55,131 nt of DNA, taken from Chloroflexota bacterium (GTDB taxonomy: Bacteria; Chloroflexota; Dehalococcoidia; JABGRK01). Numbering within the stretch: position 1 is the first letter of the stretch; the number at the start of each line of letters is the position of its first letter. The translations under genes and the position numbers were made by a program. This document shows, in pieces, positions 32,208 to 41,442 of the stretch. The stretch spans positions 205,969 to 261,099 of the forward strand of contig JABGRK010000009.1 in assembly GCA_018648325.1 (NCBI GenBank), given 5' to 3'. Under the pieces are notes generated by a model. The model was given only the letters and a program-made list of their open reading frames with translations, did no database searches and had not been told where the DNA came from.

Positions 32208-33509
32208 CTACTTAGCAGCCCCCTGCAAACCATCAAAGCGCTTTTGGCGGGCAAACAGCGGTTTTTCCGGCACCCAGTCGGTGGGCCTTACGCATCTGGC
32301 CACAATCGCTTTTGTAGGGCATATGGTGGCACAACTAAGACATCCCCAGCACTTGTCAGGCTCAACATAAGCACGAGGCTTGATGGCAGTCTCTTTGCCT
32401 TCTTTTACAACCTCGGTGTCACGCATTTCGATGGCGTCGAACTGACATACATGTATGCACCTGTGTTTGCCCGATGTCTTGTTCTTGCAGGCAATACACT
32501 TGTCCTGATCTATGGTTACCTGCCAGCGGCTCTTGGTCCAGCGCCATCCGGGGCTATACTCACCATGTTGGCGGATGTGCGGTGCCCAGTGGTGGCAGCA
32601 GCAGTCGCAGCAGAAGCACAGCATAAAAAAGTTTGATGTCTGGTAATGCTCCATGGAACCTACCAGCCCGTCCCTGTGCGCCTGCGTAAGTGCTGCAAGC
32701 GATTCCTCTCTGGTAATCGGGCGGTTGTGGCGAAGTATAACCGTCTCGGCTGCAATATCAAACTGAAGGCATACCTGATCGTTCGTTCTTTTACAGGTCA
32801 TACCTCCGCCCGATACTCGCCTGCGGCACGAGCAATGCGACATCGCCCAGCGGTAGTGGCAGTTAACCACCTCGCGGCCGTCTTCCCACGACTGCAACTG
32901 ATCAACGTCAGGGCTGGCAAGTATGGCCTCATAGGCAGGCAGTATCCTCCTGCCATTTGGTCTCTGGTTAACCAGTTTTGACCTTTGCCTCTCATAATCA
33001 CCCAATCCCTCGTCTGCATAACACCAGTCGTTCCACAACTGAAACAGTTTGGGGCCATACTTCAGGTCAAGCGATGAGTTGGTCTGAGACCCGTCGTGGA
33101 ACTGCATCATTCCACGCGGCAGAAAACGATATCCGTAACGGGTTTTACGATCTCTGGCAAACAGCGCGCCTTTCTGAAAACCGGATTCAAGTATATCCTC
33201 GATCTGATCGATCGGTATATCCATCATCTTTGCCAGATTTTGGGGCTGATCCTCCAGAGGAATATCCCTGAGCAAATGAAAAACTTCCAACTCAACCTGT
33301 GTAAACAGCCACTCCAGCAAGCGGCGGAACTCAGGCGATTTAGCCGAACCCATTCTGGTCATCATCACGCTGTATATGTCCAAATCCTTGCTCACATGGG
33401 GGATTTCCTGAGCATTGGGTCCTTTTTTATATGTTTCCACACGATCATAAAGCGCGTGGTGCTCTCCAATAGTCCAAACTTTTATCTTCTCATCTCTGGT
33501 AAACGGCAT
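32208..33509 (-). CDS. 430-residue Cys-rich Fe-S protein (paralogue of 39768-41066), function unknown
   Basis: The 433-residue protein has three parts. Residues 1-135 are mostly helical and include LEDQPQNLAKMMDIPIDQIEDILESGFQKGALF, which looks like a winged helix-turn-helix (inference). Residues ~140-325 hold Cys-rich motifs: CSCRRR, TCKRTND, VCLQF (together four Cys) and CFCCDCCCHHWAPH (six Cys plus His-His). Residues ~335-410 are two [4Fe-4S] motifs, CIACKN..HRCIHVCQF and CWGCLSCATICPTKAI. It converges on the flavoprotein-ferredoxin pair. The second copy lies beyond the AOR locus; sequence identity is high throughout. It may be a redox hub, a metallo-chaperone or a sensor. Confidence 0.85.
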   Translation of the reverse strand: MPFTRDEKIKVWTIGEHHALYDRVETYKKGPNAQEIPHVSKDLDIYSVMMTRMGSAKSPEFRRLLEWLFTQVELEVFHLLRDIPLEDQPQNLAKMMDIPIDQIEDILESGFQKGALFARDRKTRYGYRFLPRGMMQFHDGSQTNSSLDLKYGPKLFQLWNDWCYADEGLGDYERQRSKLVNQRPNGRRILPAYEAILASPDVDQLQSWEDGREVVNCHYRWAMSHCSCRRRVSGGGMTCKRTNDQVCLQFDIAAETVILRHNRPITREESLAALTQAHRDGLVGSMEHYQTSNFFMLCFCCDCCCHHWAPHIRQHGEYSPGWRWTKSRWQVTIDQDKCIACKNKTSGKHRCIHVCQFDAIEMRDTEVVKEGKETAIKPRAYVEPDKCWGCLSCATICPTKAIVARCVRPTDWVPEKPLFARQKRFDGLQGAAK

Positions 33510-33764
33510 ATATTACTTCTCCTTTGAGTCCAAATTCACGTCATTAATCTTATACGACTATCGCACAATAGTACATTTTTTAGTTGATTCGGTCAATATG
33601 TTGTGCCATGATTGATCGTAAAAATGTACCTCATACCCGCTTTTCCAAATACATCGCTACCGACAAGAGATGTCGCAATTGCGGCCAAATTATGGTATAT
33701 TTGTCGAATCTGAAATCCTTACGTCATGATGAGAATAGTTATGCAAGTTTAAAGAGGAATAGCC

Positions 33765-35666
33765 ATGCTAACAAGGAAAATAGCCTATATTGATCTAACC
33801 ACTAAAACGATTACGTCGCAAACCGTACCGATTGAATGGCGTCGCAAATACCTGGGCGCAAGGGGAATCAACAACTACCTGCTATACAACCTTGCAGGTC
33901 CCCAGATCGACCCCATGGGCCCGGACAATCCGCTTATTATCGGCGTTGGCCTACTTACCGGCCTGCCCGGCTTTGGCACAGGTCGCTTTAATATCTGCGC
34001 CATCTCGCCGGAAACCGGCAACTTCGGCGATTCCAACATCGGCGGTCACTTCGGTGCGGAGATGAAATACGCAGGGTTTGATCACCTGGTTATCAGAGGG
34101 CAGGCCAAATCACCCGTCTATTTGATGATAACCAACGACAAAATCGAGATAAAAGACGCCGCACACCTGTGGGGCAAGGATACATGGGAAACGCAGGTTG
34201 CCATAAAAAATGATTATAACGACGAGCGTGTAAGATCTATAACCATAGGTGTTGCCGGAGAGAATCTGGTGCGCATGGCACAGGTCATCAGCGGCCCCAA
34301 GGATGCAGCCGGTAAATTCGGCATGGGATGTGTCATGGGCACAAAAAACCTGAAGGCAATCGCCGCCCGTGGAACGCTGGACGTCAGCTTTGATGACCCC
34401 AAAGGACTGCTTAAGTACTACAAAGAGCAAACCGATATCTTAATGAGCCGCAAGTGGATCGATACGCTGGGCAAGCTGGGCACGCCGCTAATGCAGCGCA
34501 TATCCTACTCCTACCCGCGCTACACTCCGGACGCCTACGGCAAAAAGAAACCAGCCGGGCTTGAGGGCCGCCCAGAAGATTCCAAAAAACCGGCGGTAAC
34601 AAATGGCGAAGCCACTGCCAGCAAGCCATATGCACAAGGTATTGGCAGGGTGTTTGCCGAAGACCTGATGCCCTATTCGGTGGGAATGTCCGCCTGCATG
34701 GGCTGTGCGGTACACTGCCGCCATCGACACCTGATCAGCGAGGGCAATTATGCCACACGGGGCGAAGGCCCTGAGTGGGGAATGCTTGGCAGTGGCCTTG
34801 ATGCAGAGAGCACTATCTACGGTGCCGACAGATGCAACCTGCTTGGCGTTGGCGCGTATCAGATAAGCTTTGCCTTAAAATTGCTGGAAAACGGCATTAT
34901 TACCGAAAAGGACATCGGAAGACCGCTACGTAAAGAGAATATGGAAGACCGCATGGCCATGCTGGAGGATATCGCGCACCGCAGAGGATTTGGCGATATT
35001 CTGGCAGACGGAAGTTTTGCCCTCAAAAGATTGCCCCCGGAAGCAGCAGAGCATATGCCCATGATAAAAAACAAGTCGTGCAACCATTCGCCGGGTGGGA
35101 TAAAAAGCTTTGCACTGCAGGTAGGCGTTACCTCCCTGCCAACCCATATACATAGAAGCCGCCCCGGCATCGATATTATAGGGCTTCCGCAGGAAGTGTT
35201 CGACAATGTCTACGGACGTCATATACCTACGGACTACACCTCGTACGAAGGCCGGTCGTATATGATCTGGTGGCACGAACTGCTGTATGCCGTGTGTGAC
35301 TCGCTGGGGCTATGCAGGTTCCAGACGGTGTTTAACAGCCCCAACTGCCCGCAGTACCCCGAGTACAGTGAGCTGATTAAACTGGCCCTTGGCTGGGATA
35401 TGTCAGTGGACGACCTGAAAGTGATCGCCGAGCGCATCTACAGCACAGAGCGCCTGCTGCTGGGCAAGTTCAACGTTGGCACCCGCAAGCACGACTATCC
35501 GCCTGAAAGCTGGTTTACATCAGGACGTGAGTGGTCCCGGCTTGATAAGCCCAAATATGAAACATTTCTGGATGAATACTACGGACTGCATGGCTGGAGC
35601 ACCGATGGTGTCCCGGGCAGTGATTTGATTGAGAAACTGGCAATAACCGAAGAAAAAATAAGCTAA
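33765..35666 (+). CDS. aldehyde:ferredoxin oxidoreductase (tungsten/molybdopterin type)
   Basis: The 633-residue protein has the AOR N-terminal domain (GARGINNYLLYNL, NPLIIGVGLLTGLPGFGTGRFN, GNFGDSNIGGHFGAEMKYAGFDHLVIRG), which holds the two pterins, and the cluster ligands C311-x2-C314-x3-C318 (CMGCAVHC) with the fourth Cys at 517 in SLGLCRF. The family oxidises aldehydes to acids with ferredoxin, or runs the reverse reduction. The substrate is not predictable. A four-cluster ferredoxin follows after 24 bp and is probably its subunit. AGAGGAA precedes the ATG. Confidence 0.93.
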   Translation: MLTRKIAYIDLTTKTITSQTVPIEWRRKYLGARGINNYLLYNLAGPQIDPMGPDNPLIIGVGLLTGLPGFGTGRFNICAISPETGNFGDSNIGGHFGAEMKYAGFDHLVIRGQAKSPVYLMITNDKIEIKDAAHLWGKDTWETQVAIKNDYNDERVRSITIGVAGENLVRMAQVISGPKDAAGKFGMGCVMGTKNLKAIAARGTLDVSFDDPKGLLKYYKEQTDILMSRKWIDTLGKLGTPLMQRISYSYPRYTPDAYGKKKPAGLEGRPEDSKKPAVTNGEATASKPYAQGIGRVFAEDLMPYSVGMSACMGCAVHCRHRHLISEGNYATRGEGPEWGMLGSGLDAESTIYGADRCNLLGVGAYQISFALKLLENGIITEKDIGRPLRKENMEDRMAMLEDIAHRRGFGDILADGSFALKRLPPEAAEHMPMIKNKSCNHSPGGIKSFALQVGVTSLPTHIHRSRPGIDIIGLPQEVFDNVYGRHIPTDYTSYEGRSYMIWWHELLYAVCDSLGLCRFQTVFNSPNCPQYPEYSELIKLALGWDMSVDDLKVIAERIYSTERLLLGKFNVGTRKHDYPPESWFTSGREWSRLDKPKYETFLDEYYGLHGWSTDGVPGSDLIEKLAITEEKIS

Positions 35667-35690
35667 ACACCCGTAAAAAGGATTTTTGAT

Positions 35691-36101
35691 ATGGCAAGCA
35701 AGCAGATTATAGAGGTTCACACACCGCTTTGTACGGGATGTCGTATATGTGAGATGGTGTGCAGTTTAAACAGCGGCGGCACGGTTAACCTGGAAAAAGC
35801 CAACATACGCGTAACCGATAACTACCCCGAGTCGCTGTATGTGCCGCATATCTGCCAGCTATGTGATGATCCCGATTGCGTTAACGCCTGCCCTTCAGAC
35901 GCACTAACGCAGGACGAGCAAACAGGCATTATCAGTATAAGCGACGAACTTTGCACCGGGTGTGAGGCTTGCTGTGACGCCTGCCCGCATGATGCCATAC
36001 GCTGGAGCGACGTGACACAGAAGCTCTACGTTTGTGACCGTTGTGGCGGCGACCCCTTATGCGTGCAGTTCTGCACCATCAAAGCACTTCAAATCAAATA
36101 G
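35691..36101 (+). CDS. four-cluster ferredoxin subunit of the AOR
   Basis: The 136-residue protein has sixteen Cys in four motifs: CTGCRICEMVC, CQLCDDPDCVNACP, CTGCEACCDACP and CDRCGGDPLCVQFC, as in HycB/NapG-type electron-transfer subunits. It has no signal peptide. Next to the AOR it should move electrons from the tungsten site to another carrier. Confidence 0.9.
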   Translation: MASKQIIEVHTPLCTGCRICEMVCSLNSGGTVNLEKANIRVTDNYPESLYVPHICQLCDDPDCVNACPSDALTQDEQTGIISISDELCTGCEACCDACPHDAIRWSDVTQKLYVCDRCGGDPLCVQFCTIKALQIK

Positions 36102-36191
36102 TTATCTTCTGATAACCTATCTTTTTATTTGAATACCTTCTTGGTATACCCCTTGTTTTACAGACATTACCAGTGTGCACAAATAATATAC

Positions 36192-36220
36192 TTGACAACG
36201 TTAACTATTTATGTTATCAA
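36192..36220 (+). promoter_or_regulatory. promoter and candidate MarR operator
   Basis: TTGACA at 36192-36197, 17 bp, TATCAA at 36215-36220. TAAC-TATTTAT-GTTA lies across the spacer and -10. It is the likely target of the MarR protein it expresses. Confidence 0.6.
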
Positions 36221-36278
36221 TTGTTTATGAGAAATAGTATGACAGTAATGCACGGCACTTGCATCAAGGAGGCATACC

Positions 36279-36788
36279 ATGGTTGAAAGCGAAGAAAGAC
36301 TGGCCAAACTATTGTTGGTGCTTAATCAGGTTTTAACTAAGGTGGGAGTGCACCGCACAATAACCGGCTCGTCAATGGATCTAACCAACCGGCAGGTGGG
36401 CATACTGGAAACGCTTCTTGGTAAAGACAACCTGACTATGAAAGAGCTTGCCGAGAACATGCTGATAGAACAATCCGCAGCAACACGCATCGTTGAAGGG
36501 CTGGTACGCAAAGACCTGCTTGAGCGTGTGCTGGACGGTAAAGATAGAAGAGTAATAAGAATCAACCTGACCGAAAAAGGCAGACAAATATATAACAGCG
36601 TATGCACAGAAAGTTCCCTGCTGCTATCGTTCGTATTTGAAAAAATGAAACCCGCCGACCAGGAAGCACTCAACAGAGGGCTGGAGGTCTTTATCAAGGC
36701 AGTGCATGAAACAGAGCAACAATACCTGCCCTGCTGCCTAAATGCCAGCTGCAAACAATTTATTGATACAAATTGGAAAGAGGAGTAA
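36279..36788 (+). CDS. MarR-family transcriptional regulator
   Basis: The 169-residue protein shows the MarR fold: DLTNRQVGILETLLGKDNLTMKELAENMLIEQSAATRIVEGLVRKDLLERV (helix-turn-helix at about 55-90) and the wing DGKDRRVIRINLTEKGRQIY, then two helices. It ends with CCLNASCKQF, three Cys in ten residues, a possible redox or metal-sensing site. AAGGAGG precedes the ATG. The RND exporter starts 2 bp after its stop, so MarR and exporter are one operon and the regulator probably responds to the exported compound. Confidence 0.9.
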   Translation: MVESEERLAKLLLVLNQVLTKVGVHRTITGSSMDLTNRQVGILETLLGKDNLTMKELAENMLIEQSAATRIVEGLVRKDLLERVLDGKDRRVIRINLTEKGRQIYNSVCTESSLLLSFVFEKMKPADQEALNRGLEVFIKAVHETEQQYLPCCLNASCKQFIDTNWKEE

Positions 36789-36790
36789 CA

Positions 36791-39616
36791 ATGTCACAGC
36801 GCAATAGCAATTCAGACTCATCCATCGCTGCCAGAGTAGCTAATTTCATCGAGCGCCGCTCGGGTAAAATAATCATTGCCACTGTGGTTCTTACCTTTTT
36901 ACTTATTATCCCCCTGCTTCTAATGGCAGATAATGGGGAGGCCTCGCAGGACCCCAAGGATGAGGCTTTTACCTTAAGGGATCAAATTAACGAGAGGTTT
37001 GACACTCAAATTCACTATTCCGCATATATTGTGGAATCAAAAGACAGTGAAGCCGGAGATGTCCTGACCCAGGCAACGCTTTGGGAGCTGTATCAGAACC
37101 AGCAGGCGCTTATAGATAAAGACGAGCAAGGGGAGCTTGCTCCGGCGGGGTTGGAAGTTCAACCCTACTTGTACACGGCATATGACATAGACTCAGAGCA
37201 GTCGTATGTAGGAACATATAGCCTTGCCAGTGCAGTAGCCGACATGCTGGTAGCACATCCGCTCCTGGATACAACGCTTGAGCATGCCACTGATAATCAG
37301 GTTAAAATAGCACTTCACTATATTCTTGCCGAAGATGCTGACACCAGCGGTTTCACGCAAGTGCTGTCAGTTAAAAGAACCTCAGAACCAAAAACCATTA
37401 ACACTATTGCGATAGACTACTGGACATCTCCCGCCCTGTGGCTTGAAGTGTTTGCAGATAATGAAAAACTGGGTGGTGGAAGTGCTGAGATCACCCTTGG
37501 CGGAGACGAAACACTTAAGAACAAGGAGCAGTTCAACCGTAACATTCAAAGCTCTTTGCGCGGGGACGAACAAACGTACAACCTGTGGGGAATAGCCATA
37601 GATGTCACCCTGGAAGCCGAGGATGAGGGCTTTGCAGCAGGAACGTTTATCATGTTCACCGTTATCGCGGTTATACTTATAGCTGCTATTGCTATGCGCT
37701 CTTATTGGGCAGTTATACTAACCGGTGCTGGCCTTGGCATCCTGATGATATGGCTCAAAGGCATATCCGCCCTAATTGGTATTAAAGGCGGGATGGTCAT
37801 CGACATGATCGTTCCCATTTCCATGCTATCGCTGGGAGTAGACTTTGCTCTGCATTCGTTCAAACGCTACGATGAAGAAAAGCGTCGTGGTCTGACTCCT
37901 AAAATGGCTCTGCGTGCCGGTTTTATCGGTGTGCTGGGGGCACTTACGCTGGCCATGGCATCAGACAGTGTTGCATTCCTGTCCAATGTTTCCTCAGGAA
38001 TAGAGTCAGTCATTCACTTCGGCATCGCTGCGGGTATAGCAGTAGCAGCGTCCTATGTAGTGCTTGGGCTGGTACTTCCGGCAGCCATGATGCACATTGA
38101 CCGCATGAAAAAGCCCGCTTTAACCGTAAATAAAAGACAACTTTCAATTGCACTGGGATATATCGGAATGGCATCAATGACCGGCTTAGGCATACTCATT
38201 CTGGTGGCCGTCAGCGCTCCTATTGGCACAGCTATCCTGCTTATCACTATAGCCTTGTTCGTAGGACTGCCGTTGTGGTATATACAAAATAAAAACCTTG
38301 GACAGATATCAGAAACCGTAGCTCAACCTCAAAAGATGTCTGCTAATACTGATGCATCACAAGGGTGGTTTCCAAACCTTATCGCTAGTATCGCTCGCTA
38401 CCGCGTTTGGGTTATCTCGGTCGCAGTCGCCCTGACCATTGGTGCAACTATATTTGCCTTCAAACTTGAGGCGTCACTGGATGCCAAGGATTTTTTCAAA
38501 TCCAGTTCTGATTTTGTGGTCAGCCTGGATAAAATGGATATACATGGAGGTGATCAGGGTGGAGAAGGGGCAACTATATATATAGAGGGAGATCTCACCG
38601 ATCCCGGCGCACTGTCAGCCATGAATATACTTATCGCAAATTTGGCAGACAACCCCGACATCGTAAAAAATAGTGATGGTTCAGCCCAGATTTTCTCGGG
38701 TCATGCCATTGATCTTCTGAGACGTCTGACGTCCAGCCAGTACGATATTGATCAGATACTAACTACTACCGGCGTACAAATAACCGATGCCAACGAAGAC
38801 CGTATACCAGATTCTGCCGCACAAATCGAGGCAGCATATACCTATATGCTGAGTTCGGGTATACACACAGAAATTAACGAAGTTATTTATACCGTCTTTA
38901 CGGCAGGCCAAATTCAGGAAAAATTCTTCCACGATCCGGAAGGCATCGAGCCGGATGTATCGTTGATACATATAGCCATCCCCGGAACGCGTGAGCAGAA
39001 AAACGTCACGGCTGCATTTACCTCACTTACTGAAGACATAAAGGTGCTGGCAGACAGCGAGGCTATCACCAAGACAGGCCTGACCGGTTCACCAATTACG
39101 CGCGTTGCACAGTTTAATGCAACAACCGAGACACTGCAAAGGTCACTGCCCATCGCAGCAGTAATCACGCTTTTACTGCTACTACTGACCCTGCGTTCCT
39201 TCAGATACGCTATAGTAACCATCGTTCCCATAGCACTGGTAATAGCGTGGCTCTACGGGCTTATGTACCTCACCGGATTTGCCTTAAACTTTATCACCGC
39301 CACAATTGGTGCTATATCGCTGGGAGTGGGAATCGATTATTCGATACATATGACCGAGCGATTCCGGGAAGAGATGAAGAACACATCCAGCAGACTACAG
39401 GCGCTAAGGCAGGCCGCAGGCGGCACAGGTATCGCGCTGCTGGGCTCTGCTGCATCCAGTATCGTCGGTTTTACCATCATGGGCTTTGCTCCCATGCCCA
39501 TGTTCTCGGCCTTCGGCATACTGACAGCGCTGATGATATTTTTGGCCCTGATAGCATCAATGGTGGTTCTGCCGTCACTGCTACTGCTGGTAACGCCGAA
39601 GAAGAAGAAACAGTAA
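36791..39616 (+). CDS. RND/MMPL-family exporter
   Basis: The 941-residue protein starts at ATG 36791 with AGGAG 6 bp upstream. It has one helix (about 25-46), a large periplasmic loop (~50-280), helices 2-6 with the first SSD-like group (MVIDMIVPISMLSLGVDFALHSFKRYDEEKRRG at about 335-370 and GALTLAMASDSVAFLSNVSSG), a linker, helix 7 (~540), a second loop, and helices 8-12 (FALNFITATIGAISLGVGIDYSIHMTERFREE). The two GVDFALH / GVGIDYSIH half-sites are the proton-relay motifs of MMPL/HpnN-type exporters of hydrophobic compounds. A likely substrate is a lipid or a toxic metabolite. Confidence 0.9.
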   Translation: MSQRNSNSDSSIAARVANFIERRSGKIIIATVVLTFLLIIPLLLMADNGEASQDPKDEAFTLRDQINERFDTQIHYSAYIVESKDSEAGDVLTQATLWELYQNQQALIDKDEQGELAPAGLEVQPYLYTAYDIDSEQSYVGTYSLASAVADMLVAHPLLDTTLEHATDNQVKIALHYILAEDADTSGFTQVLSVKRTSEPKTINTIAIDYWTSPALWLEVFADNEKLGGGSAEITLGGDETLKNKEQFNRNIQSSLRGDEQTYNLWGIAIDVTLEAEDEGFAAGTFIMFTVIAVILIAAIAMRSYWAVILTGAGLGILMIWLKGISALIGIKGGMVIDMIVPISMLSLGVDFALHSFKRYDEEKRRGLTPKMALRAGFIGVLGALTLAMASDSVAFLSNVSSGIESVIHFGIAAGIAVAASYVVLGLVLPAAMMHIDRMKKPALTVNKRQLSIALGYIGMASMTGLGILILVAVSAPIGTAILLITIALFVGLPLWYIQNKNLGQISETVAQPQKMSANTDASQGWFPNLIASIARYRVWVISVAVALTIGATIFAFKLEASLDAKDFFKSSSDFVVSLDKMDIHGGDQGGEGATIYIEGDLTDPGALSAMNILIANLADNPDIVKNSDGSAQIFSGHAIDLLRRLTSSQYDIDQILTTTGVQITDANEDRIPDSAAQIEAAYTYMLSSGIHTEINEVIYTVFTAGQIQEKFFHDPEGIEPDVSLIHIAIPGTREQKNVTAAFTSLTEDIKVLADSEAITKTGLTGSPITRVAQFNATTETLQRSLPIAAVITLLLLLLTLRSFRYAIVTIVPIALVIAWLYGLMYLTGFALNFITATIGAISLGVGIDYSIHMTERFREEMKNTSSRLQALRQAAGGTGIALLGSAASSIVGFTIMGFAPMPMFSAFGILTALMIFLALIASMVVLPSLLLLVTPKKKKQ

Positions 39617-39719
39617 ACGTTTGAGCTAGCAATAACAGCAGTTGTTATAGCAACAATTAGTTGCGTATGCGACCATTATATGCTATATTAATTACTTGGA
39701 TATAGCCATTTTTGAATGA

Positions 39720-39742
39720 GCGGAAGTGGTAATCACTTCCGC
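39720..39742 (+). terminator. hairpin between exporter and Fe-S paralogue
   Basis: GCGGAAGTG and CACTTCCGC (9-bp stem, 5-nt loop) followed by CTATTTTATTT. It is 25 bp before the next start codon, so it could also act on translation of that gene. Confidence 0.65.
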
Positions 39743-39767
39743 CTATTTTATTTAGGAGTCTTACGCA

Positions 39768-41066
39768 ATGCCATTTACACAAGATGAGAAGATACAGGCC
39801 TGGCCACTGGCCGAGCACCACGCCCTTTATGACCGCGTGGATACCTATAAAAAAGGACCGAATGCGCAAGATATTCCGGATGTTAATCCAGACAGGGACA
39901 TCTACAGGGTAATGATGACCAGACTGATTGGGGAGAAGCCGTCACCGGAGCTCAGAAGGCTGCTGGAGTGGCTATTCACCCCCATCGAGATGGAATCATT
40001 TCATTTACTGAAGGACCTTCCTCTGGAAGATCAGGCTGAGAACGTGGCAAAAATACTGGATATGCCCCTTAATCAGGTCGAGGATATCCTGGAATCAGGT
40101 TTCCAGAAAGGCGTTCTTTTTGCCAGGGACCGCAAAACACGCTACGGATACCGATTCCTGCCACGCGGAATAATGCAGTTTCATGATGGTTGCCAGACAA
40201 ACTCATCGCTTGATCTGAAATACGGCCCACAGGTGTTTAACCTGTGGAATGACTGGTGCTATGCCGACGAGGGCGAAAGCGACTACAACTCACAAGTAAA
40301 GCGCAGTACGCGTGAAGGAACCAAGGGCAGAAGAATACTACCTGCCTATGAGGCCATTCTTGCAGGCCCGGACGCCGATCAGATTCAGCCGTGGGAAGAT
40401 GGCCGTGAAGTGATCAACTGCCACTACCGCTGGGCGCTGGCGCACTGCTCATGCCGCAGGCGTGTATCGGGCGGCGGCATGACCTGTAAGAGAACGAACG
40501 ATCAGGTATGCCTGCAGTTCGACGTGGCTGCCGAAACGGTGATCCTGCGGCACAACCGTGAGATATCAAAAGAAGAGTCGCTTGCCGCACTGACGCAGGC
40601 GCACCGTGACGGACTGATCGGATCGATGGAGCATTACCAGACGTCCAACTTTTACATGCTGTGCTTCTGCTGCGATTGCTGCTGCCATCACTGGGCACCA
40701 CACATCCGCCAACATGGCGAGTATCAGCCCGGATGGCGCTGGGACAAGAGCCGCTGGCAGGTAACCATAGATCAGGACAAATGTATCGCCTGCAAGAACA
40801 AAAAATCAGGCAAACCCAGATGCATACATGTATGCCAGTTTGAGGCCATCGATATGCGCGATACCGAAGTTGTAAAAGAAGGCAAAGAGCCGCAGATCAA
40901 AAAACGTGCCTATGTTGAGCCGGACAAGTGCTGGGGATGCCTCAGTTGCGCCACAATATGCCCATCAAAAGCCATTGAGGCCAGATGCGTAAGGCCAACC
41001 ACATGGGTGCCGGAAAAACCGGCGTACGCGCGCCAGAAGCGCCGAGAGGGTGTACTAAGAAAGTAA
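39768..41066 (+). CDS. 430-residue Cys-rich Fe-S protein (paralogue of 32208-33509), function unknown
   Basis: The 432-residue protein is organised like its paralogue: helical N-terminus with a wHTH-like VAKILDMPLNQVEDILESGFQKGVLF (about 93-118); Cys 227, 229, 240 and 248; the dense CFCCDCCCHH block (Cys 299, 301, 302, 304, 305, 306; His 307-308); then two clusters from C339, C342, C352, C356 and C388, C391, C394, C398. The middle region also has GYRFLPRG and a W-rich PGWRWDKSRWQVT stretch. TAGGAG precedes the ATG. It follows the exporter after a hairpin. Duplication on both sides of the AOR operon suggests one is tied to the flavoprotein and one to the AOR/exporter. Confidence 0.88.
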   Translation: MPFTQDEKIQAWPLAEHHALYDRVDTYKKGPNAQDIPDVNPDRDIYRVMMTRLIGEKPSPELRRLLEWLFTPIEMESFHLLKDLPLEDQAENVAKILDMPLNQVEDILESGFQKGVLFARDRKTRYGYRFLPRGIMQFHDGCQTNSSLDLKYGPQVFNLWNDWCYADEGESDYNSQVKRSTREGTKGRRILPAYEAILAGPDADQIQPWEDGREVINCHYRWALAHCSCRRRVSGGGMTCKRTNDQVCLQFDVAAETVILRHNREISKEESLAALTQAHRDGLIGSMEHYQTSNFYMLCFCCDCCCHHWAPHIRQHGEYQPGWRWDKSRWQVTIDQDKCIACKNKKSGKPRCIHVCQFEAIDMRDTEVVKEGKEPQIKKRAYVEPDKCWGCLSCATICPSKAIEARCVRPTTWVPEKPAYARQKRREGVLRK

Positions 41067-41095
41067 AGCGCAAATTTAACAACCGATTAAATAGA

Positions 41096-41131
41096 AAGAG
41101 GCCCTGAATTAAAACAGAGCCTCTTTTTTTT
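41096..41131 (+). terminator. intrinsic terminator
   Basis: AAGAGGC with GCCTCTT (7-bp stem) followed by seven T. The downstream gene on the minus strand converges here. Confidence 0.88.
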
Positions 41132-41151
41132 ATACTTGATGTTTGTTGTAT

Positions 41152-41346
41152 CTAGTGACCGCAGGCGCCGCAATGGCCGCCGCTATCTTTATTATCGCAC
41201 TCTCCGCTAATATAACCACCGGGCTCTTTATCAAACGATTTCTTACAATGGTCAGAACAGAAGTAATGCGTTTCCCCCATATACATGGAGCTACCCGCCG
41301 CTTTTTCCTCAAAAACCAGCTTATGGCAAACAGGATCAATAACCAT
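41152..41346 (-). CDS. YHS-domain metal-binding protein
   Basis: The 64-residue protein begins MVIDPVCHKLVFEEKAAGSSMYMGETHYFCSDHCKKSFDKEPGGYI, a complete YHS domain (DPVC, YFCSxxC, F-x-x-x-P), followed by GECDNKDSGGHCGACGH, a His/Cys tail. It should bind a soft metal (Cu or heavy metal) and is usually a chaperone or part of a metal-resistance system. AGGAG precedes the ATG by 9 bp. No transporter is adjacent. Confidence 0.88.
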   Translation of the reverse strand: MVIDPVCHKLVFEEKAAGSSMYMGETHYFCSDHCKKSFDKEPGGYISGECDNKDSGGHCGACGH

Positions 41347-41442
41347 GCAAACATTCTCCTAGCAAGCGATAATAAAGCTACCCTAAGTCTAGATCATTAA
41401 TGATAGGAAAACAAGGCTGACAGAAGGAACCGGGGATAAAAG

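Noticed and set aside
33584-33793. Small + strand frame before the AOR
   Set aside because: It overlaps the AOR ribosome site and start, and the composition is random.
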